Positions 59,001 through 64,000 of a stretch of 64,000 bases of DNA are shown here, in pieces. The notes under the pieces were generated by a model, which did no database searches, was not told the origin of the DNA, and saw only the letters and a program-made list of their open reading frames with translations. Both the position numbers and the translations under genes were made by a program. The first letter of the stretch is position 1, and every line of letters starts with the position of its first letter. The DNA comes from Cyclina sinensis (lineage: Eukaryota > Mollusca > Bivalvia > Venerida > Veneridae). The stretch is taken from the NCBI GenBank assembly GCA_012932295.1, contig JAAONU010000006.1, positions 33,630,882 to 33,694,881 of the forward strand. Direction: 5' to 3'.

Positions 59001-62000
59001 GGCAGTGGTAATGAGGATCCCGAGTCACCTGTACATAACAGTAACAGCAGTAACAGCCTGTTTGACAAGTGGGTTTCTCATTTGTTTTGGAATTTGACAA
59101 AGTTTACCAATTTTACTGTGATTGTACAGTAATTTTGTTCATCCAAAAGACATGTCATCTGACAAATATTTGGAAAATACATTTTTGAACCCAGGTGAAA
59201 GTCCAGTTTTGGCACTTACATGGGTCTGACTAGTACTCATTTGATTGAATAATTAAAAGGAATAAACTTCAGTTTTACTCGTTTTTCACAGTGCTGCAGC
59301 TCCAGTTTGTCCCCTGCCTAACTTCTGCAGTTCAGTTTCTTACATGCCTGCTGTAGACTTTGTAAATCATTACACAGAGGGATTTTTTTTATATAACTAT
59401 AGATCGATGTTGTACATGTATCATGACTGATGACTTACTTTACAGTCAATCATACAGCCTAGACAGACTTAACAAATTAATTTAAATCTTGTCTGATGGG
59501 AAAAAATCTACAAAATGCAACAGAGAACAATAAGAAATAATCCCTTCCCATTCATTGTTACATTTTTAGCTCACCTGTCACGTAGTGACAGAGTGAGCTT
59601 TTCTGATCACCTTTTGTCCGTCGTCCGTCCGTCCGTTAACAATTGGTTTGTTAACACTCTAGTGGTCACATTTTTGCCTCAATTGTCATGAAACTTGGTC
59701 AGGATGTTTGTCTCATTAATATCTCGGACGAGTTCGAACATGGGTTATCAGGGTTGGAAAACTAGGTCACAGAGCCCAAATATAGAAAAACCTTGTTAAC
59801 ACTCTAGAGGCTACTTTTTCAGTCCAAATATCCTGGAAATTTGTCAGAAATGTTCTAATGATGATTTCTAGCTCAAGTTCAAATATGGGTCATCTGGGTT
59901 CAAAAACTAGGTCACGGAGCCCAAAAATAGAAAAATCTTGTTAACACTCTAGAGGTTACATTTTCAGACCAAATAATCTTGAAATTTGTCAGAAAGGTTG
60001 CTTTGATGATTTCTAGGTCAAGTTCAGATATAGGTCATCTGTGGTCAAAAAATAGGTCACAGAGGCCAAATATTGAAAAACCTTGTTAACACTCTAGAGG
60101 TAACATTTTTAGACCAAATAATCTGGAAATCTGTCAGGAAGGTTGCTTCTATGATTTCTACCTCAAGTTCAAATATGGGTCATCTTGGTTCAAAAACTAG
60201 GTCACAGAGCCCAAATATAGAAACATCTTGTTAACACTCTAGAGATTACATTTTCAGCCCAAATAATCTGGAATTTTGTCAGAAAGGTTGCTTCAAAGAT
60301 TTCTAGCACAAGTTCAAATATGGGTCATCTGGGTTCAAAAACTAGGTCACAGAGCCCAAAAATAGAAAAATCTTGTTAACACTCTAGAGGTTACATTTTC
60401 AGCCCAAATAATCTGGAAATTTGTCAGAAAAATTGCCTTGAGGATTTCTAGATCAAGTTCGATAATGGGTCATCTTGGTTCACAATCTAGGTCACAGAGT
60501 CCAAATATGGAAAAACGTTGTTAATATTCTAAAGGTAGCATTTTCAGTCCAAATAACCTGGAAATTTGTCAGAAAGATTCTATGGATGATTTCTAGCTCA
60601 GTTTTGAATATAGGTTCTCTGGGGTCAAAAACTAGGTCACAGAGCCCGAAAGTAGAAAAACCTTGTAAAAGCTCTAGAGGTTACATTTTTAGTCCAGATG
60701 TCCTTGAAATTTGTCAGAAAGGTTGTTTCAATGATTTCTAGCTCAAATTTGGAAATAGGTCATCTGGGATCAAAAACTAGGTCACATGGTACAAATATGT
60801 AAAAAACTTTTTAACACTCCAGAGGTTACATTTTCAGTCCAAATATCCTGGAAATTTGTCAGACAGGTTTTTTTGATGATTTCTAGCTCAAGTTGGAGTA
60901 TGGGTCACTTGGGTCAAAAACTAGGTCACAGAGCCCAAATATGGAAAAACTTTTTAAACACTCTAGAGGCTACATTTTAAGTCCAAATGTCCTGGAAATT
61001 TGTCAGATAGGTTGTTTTGATGATTTGTAGCTCAGTTTTGGATATGGGTTATCTGGGGTCAAAAACTAGGTCACAGAGCCTAAATATCGAGAAACCTTGT
61101 TAACACTCTAGATGCTCCTTTTCCAGTCCAAATATTCTGGAAATTTGTCAGAGAGATTGTTTCGATAATTTCTAGGTCAAGTTCGAATATGGGTCATCTG
61201 GGGTCAATTAACCAGGTCCATAGCAACTTTGTTAAAAGCAGTCATACTCAGGTGAGCGATACAGGGCCATCATGGCCCTCTTGTTAAGAAATGGCCGCTG
61301 TTCTGTAACTTTATAACTTTCTGGAAGGAGGAATGTAATTTGACAGTGTGTCTATTGGCTGAGACTGATTTTGAGTGCTTTTACCATGAAGATCAGAAGA
61401 AACACTGCTGTTTTAATTATCTAATGACAGTTCACACATTAAAGAATTCGTTTTACAAATGTATTCATCAACCAGATTTCATCTTCTGTTGAAATGTTCG
61501 GTCATTCCTATTTTTCTCATGTTAACAGTATTTTGGGTAAAGTAGTTCAGTAAGTGATTGTGTGACTTGCACCACTTGCTAGGTTGTGTTCCACTTAAAA
61601 AAAGTCTCACACCATGACTTAAATTAATTAGTTGATTTAGTGAAGTATCAGTTTATTGGACTGCAAGTGGTAAGAATCAAACAGATACATGCTGTTATTG
61701 TTTTCTTTCCCAACAATTAGCGAGGACAAGGAGGTATTGAAGGGAATGATGACCAACCGTTGTGCATTTGGCTTGAAGGCTCTGGATGGAAAATTATTTG
61801 CATGTGGTAATTTGTTTTTCTTTTACTTCTCATTCAGCACAGGCCTGCTGTAAGCTGAAGCATCCAGGTTTAGAATGTGATAGTATATTTACACTAAATA
61901 TACTATCACATTCTAAACCTGGATGCTTCAGCTTACAGCAGGATAGTATATTTACACTAAATATAAAAATTTTCAAAGCCTGAAATAAGGCCATGGCCTG

Positions 62001-63761
62001 AATAGTTGGAGTCCTTGTTACTTACCTAGTTTGGTAGTGAGACTTTGTGTTGAAAGGCCAAAAAATCATTACTGTACTAAACAGTCACTTTGAAAGTTTA
62101 AAGATAGTAAAGCCTGAAAATATTCCTAAGCATGGGCATTCTTATATTACATTCCTTTTAACTGGGTAAGTTTAATATTTATTAATGAAATGTCTGATAG
62201 TTGATTTTATGTAACTTAAAAAAGTCATTATATTTGGAAAGTTCTGTGTATATATAAAAAGGTAATTAAAAAAATCTGTCAATTAAATGTGTCTTTACAA
62301 TATTACATTTCTGTAACATCAATATATAAAGATCTTTGAGTTTGAAATATCACACTTTTATTTGATATAACAGTTGTTCATGTTCTCCTGTTAAACATTG
62401 CAAGCTGTGTTTGGATGAATATTGATTTAATACTTGATGCCCTAGTACATGTGACTTAGCAGCTGGGCAATATCTGGCAACATAGAGGGCATCAATCAGT
62501 TTTATTAAAGCCAGGCATGTCTATTTAGGTTAGCAATGTCTGTTACACAGAAGTCATGCAAAACAGACCAGGACACCAGAGTATGGAATTGAAATTCCAT
62601 CTAAAAACAATTGACAATTATGGGATTTATTGGCAGTGTTTTTATGCCTCTGAAGGGAGGCATATAGTTTTTGAATTGTCTGTCCGTCCATCCATCTGTC
62701 TGCTTTTTGTCCTGTCCATGACTTTGTCAGTCATGGATGGAATTTGAAATAATTTTGCATAAATGTGTGGCACTTTGAGATGATGTGTCACATGCAAGAC
62801 CAAGGTTTGTAGGTCAAAGGTCAAGGTCACACTTGAACTTCAAATGAAATTTTCATAAAAGTGCATTGATGATCGTGTATGGTGAACAATTCTGTCATTC
62901 CTGGATGTATTTTAAAATGACTTAGAATAAATGTGTTGGACATGATGACGATGTGTCGCGCACAAGAATCAGGTCAGCTCAGAGGTCAAGGTCACATTCG
63001 GGGTCATATGTCAGTTCACAACAACAGGTCTTGTTGTTTGTTATTTTGCTTAATGATGTTCAGTATTTGAAACACACACAATTTAGTATAGAAATGGACT
63101 TAAAAGAAATTCATGACTTAGACTTTACGCTGATACTTATGTTGAAACAAGTTAAAAAATCATGAACACAGTTTGGCTATATAAATTTGGCTGTCACAGT
63201 AGTTTACTAGTCTGAAATGTTTAAAAATTGTTTGCATGAGGTTCATGCAGTTTTATTTGACTTAAAAAAGCAAATTGTAAAGGCAAAATTCTACACATCA
63301 GCTCAAATTATTATAGTGTTGAAAGCAGTTTTTCAAGTTATTGTCTTCTGCACTAGTGAAAGCAAATAGGCTTTTTTTTTAAATAGAAAAAAGGTCTGCT
63401 GTTTTAAGCTGATAATTCCCCATTTTCTTTTATACAGTTACGGAAGTTTTAGATGTCTTTTACTAAAGTTGCAATGTTCACTTAAAGAAATTAAAATATT
63501 GTTAAATCATTTTAGGTGGCTATGATCGTGGAGAATGCTTAAAGTCTTCCGAAGTGTATGACTTTGAAACTAACAAATGGTCACCTGTTGCTGATATGAG
63601 GTCTGCAAGAGGGCGCTTTAGTATAGCTCTACATGAGGGAAAAGTGTACGCTTATGGGGGCTCCAATGGGAACCATGATATGAAAACTGTTGAATGTTAT
63701 GACCCAGCAGAGGACAAGTGGCTGATAGTGGCTGAGGCTCCAAGAGGGAAAGCATCACCTG
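40689..63761 (+). CDS. IVNS1ABP: BTB-BACK-Kelch protein, IVNS1ABP (NS1-binding protein) orthologue, partial at 3' end
   Basis: Nine coding exons with matching phases give residues 1-482: BTB (about 28-135), BACK (about 140-240), an acidic and Ser-rich linker, and two Kelch repeats; the window ends before the rest. The linker block EWSIVAS, then SYMVIAMLNSSLVTMS, and the Kelch start GGYDRGECLKSSEVYD plus GGSNGNHD follow the order seen in vertebrate IVNS1ABP (642 residues, six Kelch repeats), which separates it from general KLHL proteins. Family members act in actin organisation, as CUL3-type adaptors and in RNA-processing regulation; the role here is inferred. Despite the name, this is a host cellular gene. 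About 160 residues and four Kelch repeats should lie downstream. Confidence 0.87.
42663..43230. repeat. Inverted pair of short ~32-bp arrays
   Basis: Units of the type CATTTTACAAGGTGAACAAA plus a C-run repeat three to four times at 42663-42772. They recur in reverse complement at 43114-43228, flanking about 340 bp. This could be a foldback-like element; no target duplication is evident. The left arm includes a long C homopolymer and (CA)n. Confidence 0.75.
44724..45467. repeat. Interspersed repeat with ~156/168-bp tandem core
   Basis: Starts TATGACCCCACAAAGTGGGG (a small palindrome). Three tandem units follow beginning TTGTGAACGCAACTCCTCTT at 44808, 44964 and 45132; the third unit follows an extra TATACCATATAG-type segment. 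It ends GTCCTATGGACACAGTTCTA. The palindromic start and directional end suggest a widespread bivalve repeat; no ORF. Confidence 0.75.
45468..46716. repeat. Interspersed repeat starting AGCTCGAC…GTCGAGCT, with CpG-rich core
   Basis: Begins with the hairpin AGCTCGACTGTTGAAAG…GTCGAGCT and ends CTCCGCGGAGCTCTTGTT. It joins the preceding repeat directly. Inside, two CpG-rich patches (45585-45690 and 46245-46385) carry inverted-related sequence such as TCCGCCGCGACATCGAGG and GACGACCTCGAGGAAAACG. A minus-strand open frame, 46401-46219, ends at a donor-like CACAG/GTAAGA, but I cannot tie it to a protein family. Confidence 0.6.
46876..47329. mobile_element. TTAA-type MITE (copy 2)
   Basis: Left end TTAA/AGTGACTGACTCACAG at 46876, right end GGTGACTCAGTCACT at 47325 followed by GTTAG, so the right TTAA appears mutated. 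A tRNA-like stretch reads on the minus strand (GGGTTCGAATCCTG). It is related to 327-765 in inverted internal orientation and lies in the intron after coding exon 1. Confidence 0.75.
48528..48652 (+). CDS. IVNS1ABP: Coding exon 2: end of BTB, start of BACK
   Basis: Acceptor TTTAATTTTAG; reads LDVPDDQVKAVYRLSQDLRI, then LACAQYLTTCLTPDNCLG; donor CTAG/GTATCA, phase 1. The upstream part of the open frame is intron. Confidence 0.9.
48653..51124. other. Intron 2
   Basis: AT-rich, no recognisable feature beyond homopolymer runs. Confidence 0.6.
51125..51253 (+). CDS. IVNS1ABP: Coding exon 3: BACK domain
   Basis: Acceptor TTTTCAG, reads GIRMFAAGEQFRDQVNQYIS, then REVTNSKKFYGLSRITLEIV, donor GTAAGG. 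Entry and exit at phase 1 fit neighbours. Too short to appear as an ATG-to-stop open frame. Confidence 0.9.
51254..53043. other. Intron 3
   Basis: Contains a TTAA-type MITE at 52017-52422 and otherwise nothing recognisable. Confidence 0.6.
52013..52426. mobile_element. TTAA-flanked MITE (second family), intron 3 copy
   Basis: TTAA at 52013-52016, body from AGAGGCTGTACTCCAGAT to ATCTGGAGCACAGCCCCT-like at 52422, then ATAA (TTAA with one change). It is about 406 bp and an inverted relative of 56255-56665; the shared interior includes GTATAGCACTTTGT and CTTTTACTGTCACCACTATC. No ORF. Confidence 0.82.
53044..53162 (+). CDS. IVNS1ABP: Coding exon 4: BACK domain, C-terminal part
   Basis: Acceptor CCAATTCCAG, reads PDEHQVNRASNEEIMPQILL, then WLKGKIEANKNKIDALTED, donor GTAAGT at phase 0. 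The LLWLK segment corresponds to the VxxWV helix of BACK domains. Confidence 0.9.
56251..56669. mobile_element. TTAA-flanked MITE (second family), intron 4 copy
   Basis: Intact TTAA at 56251-56254 and 56666-56669. The TIRs AGGGGCTGTGCTCCAGAT and ATCTGGAGTACAGCCCCT bound 411 bp. It lies 3.8 kb from its inverted relative in intron 3 of the same gene. Confidence 0.88.
56926..57290. repeat. Fragment of interspersed repeat (TATACCCCCACC start)
   Basis: Begins ATTATTATACCCCCACCATA with an inverted echo TTTGGGGAGGGGG. Degenerate units around ATCACAATGCAAGTCCATGT recur at about 160-bp spacing (57054, 57214). No ORF. Confidence 0.5.
57464..57583 (+). CDS. IVNS1ABP: Coding exon 5: post-BACK acidic segment
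   Basis: Acceptor TTTTGGTTACAG, 40 codons in phase 0: MIVLYLNADNLITDCADVED, then EVIQENEVVQDYKKLTRRKQ, donor CAG/GTAAGC. Corresponds to the VQTLYYSADHKLLD region of vertebrate IVNS1ABP. Confidence 0.88.
57584..58216. other. Intron 5
   Basis: No feature recognised. A pair of near-repeats (ATTGAAATTGCCTGTGAATG and a similar ATTGAAACTAGCCCCGAATG) occurs at 57940 and 58010. Confidence 0.6.
58217..58367 (+). CDS. IVNS1ABP: Coding exon 6: linker
   Basis: Acceptor TTTTTCAG, reads SGKVPQKDLSGVVSPEVAGA, then EPQRPLHEKEWSIVASYRTK. Exit is at phase 1 with donor AAAG/GTTATA, weaker than the others. The EWSIVAS motif aligns to EWKIVAS of vertebrate IVNS1ABP. Confidence 0.85.
58921..59068 (+). CDS. IVNS1ABP: Coding exon 7: linker
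   Basis: Acceptor TTATCTTTCAG, reads DRSYMVIAMLNSSLVTMS, then a Ser/Asn-rich tail ending SNSSNSLFD. Donor GACAA/GTGGGT at phase 2. The short hydrophobic block matches the conserved SNNTYLCLAVLDG region of the family. Confidence 0.87.
59069..61720. other. Intron 7, largely filled by a 145-bp array
   Basis: The interspersed repeat 59572-61287 occupies about two-thirds of the intron. The remainder is unique AT-rich DNA with acceptor CCCAACAATTAG at the end. Confidence 0.6.
59572..61287. repeat. 145-bp tandem array inside an interspersed repeat
   Basis: Edges are TAGCTCACCTGTCACGTAG…GTGACAGAGTGAGCT at the start and CAGGTGAGCGATACAGGGCC plus ATCATGGCCCTCTTGTT at the end. Between them the AGGTCAC/AGGTCC anchor falls at 59764, 59909, 60054, 60199, 60344, 60489, 60634, 60779, 60923, 61068 and 61213. 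That is ten intervals of 145 bp (one of 144), although the units differ by many substitutions. Not coding (145 is not a multiple of 3). Confidence 0.93.
61721..61806 (+). CDS. IVNS1ABP: Coding exon 8: start of Kelch propeller
   Basis: Reads EDKEVLKGMMTNRCAFGLKA, then LDGKLFACG across the splice to GGYD. Donor GCATGTG/GTAATT at phase 1. Matches MQYARSGLGTAEMNGKLIAAGG in family order. Confidence 0.88.
61844..61963. repeat. Perfect 99-bp palindrome plus repeated centre
   Basis: 61844-61942 is a perfect inverted repeat: 48-bp arms (CCTGCTGTAAGCTGAAGCAT outward end) and a 3-nt loop at 61892-61894. The central GATAGTATATTTACACTAAA segment is then repeated directly at 61942-61961. It lies 38 bp past the donor of coding exon 8. 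Confidence 0.95.
61964..63515. other. Intron 8, remainder
   Basis: Contains a repeat fragment from 62644 and otherwise no recognised feature. Ends with acceptor AATCATTTTAG. Confidence 0.6.
62644..63030. repeat. Interspersed repeat fragment (ATGCCTCTGAAGGGAGGCAT)
   Basis: Starts with a small palindrome (ATGCCTC…GAGGCAT) and a TGTCCGTCCATCCATCTGTC run. Degenerate repeats of AAGGTCAAGGTCACA-type units follow at 62814 and 62983. A similar start (GCCCCTGGAGGGAGGGCAT) occurs at 41213. Confidence 0.55.
63516..63761 (+). CDS. IVNS1ABP: Coding exon 9: Kelch repeats 1-2
   Basis: Reads GGYDRGECLKSSEVYDFETN-KW, then RGRFSIALHEGKVYAYGGSN and VECYDPAEDKWLIVAEAPRG. Two full Kelch blades with the GG…Y…W signatures. 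Donor CCTG/GTATAA at phase 1; the downstream part of the open frame is intron. The gene continues beyond the window. Confidence 0.9.
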
Positions 63762-64000
63762 GTATAAACTCGAAGTTTTTTGTATTTCGCCCCTCAAAAA
63801 TAGTTATCACATTTAATTGTTTACATATTAATCTGTGCATCTTAATTATATTGTTTTGTGTTTTCTGTAAGCAGATAGATTTTCCAGTATGTTCAGTTGA
63901 AGTCTGTATTTTGTCTTCAAATTTTATTTTGTGCTGTTTTTTGGCCATGTAAGTTATATAATGCCATATGCACAGTATTTCATTATGTAACCATTTCTTC
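63762..64000. other. Start of intron 9
   Basis: AT-rich intronic sequence up to the window edge; no exon seen. Confidence 0.6.

Noticed and set aside
40689..63761. A viral gene, because of the name influenza NS1-binding protein
   Set aside because: The family is a cellular BTB-Kelch protein named for a binding partner; exon structure and domains are those of a host gene.

Overview
This is animal nuclear DNA. It is AT-rich, with long introns and GT-AG splice sites in consistent phase. It is dense in decayed transposons, MITEs, SINEs and minisatellites. The repeat repertoire (tRNA-headed SINE with a conserved central block, TTAA-flanked MITEs, L2/CR1-type LINEs, palindrome-started interspersed repeats) and an LGR-type receptor relic suggest a mollusc, probably a bivalve. 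The species cannot be named from the sequence alone.

Two genes can be reconstructed. On the minus strand, 15053 down to 11827, three coding exons join in phase into a 568-residue type II membrane carbohydrate sulfotransferase with a long stem that carries a repeated heptapeptide. On the plus strand, nine coding exons between 40689 and 63761 encode residues 1-482 of a BTB-BACK-Kelch protein that reads as an IVNS1ABP (NS1-binding protein) orthologue. The gene runs off the right edge after two Kelch repeats. A likely first non-coding exon and promoter lie about 13 kb upstream, at 27.64-27.76 kb, marked by a TCTCGCGAGA palindrome and a good splice donor.

Layout. 1-3.9 kb: microsatellites and a TTAA-flanked MITE. 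3.9-8.9 kb: a GTGTGAGATACGAAACT minisatellite duplicated with an offset of 2967 bp; one copy holds a 1148-bp DNA transposon and the other preserves the empty site. 9-11.5 kb: gene-free, with a long hairpin. 11.5-15.05 kb: the sulfotransferase gene, with a nine-copy 34-bp minisatellite just past its poly(A) signal and a tRNA-derived SINE in an intron. 15.5-18.85 kb: an LGR/relaxin-type GPCR pseudogene (minus strand) split by a 5'-truncated LINE with a 9-bp target duplication. 18.9-19.7 kb: foldback-type elements. 20.3-21.35 kb: a second LINE relic. 21.6-25.7 kb: interspersed repeat, inverted SINE pair, and a decayed intron-containing BED/hAT transposase. 27.6-64 kb: the IVNS1ABP-like locus. Its introns hold two MITEs with 9-bp target duplications, TTAA MITEs, several minisatellites, a strictly 145-bp-periodic array and a perfect 99-bp palindrome.

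The two genes show no functional link. Most of the interest lies in datable insertion and duplication events and in unusual repeat architectures.
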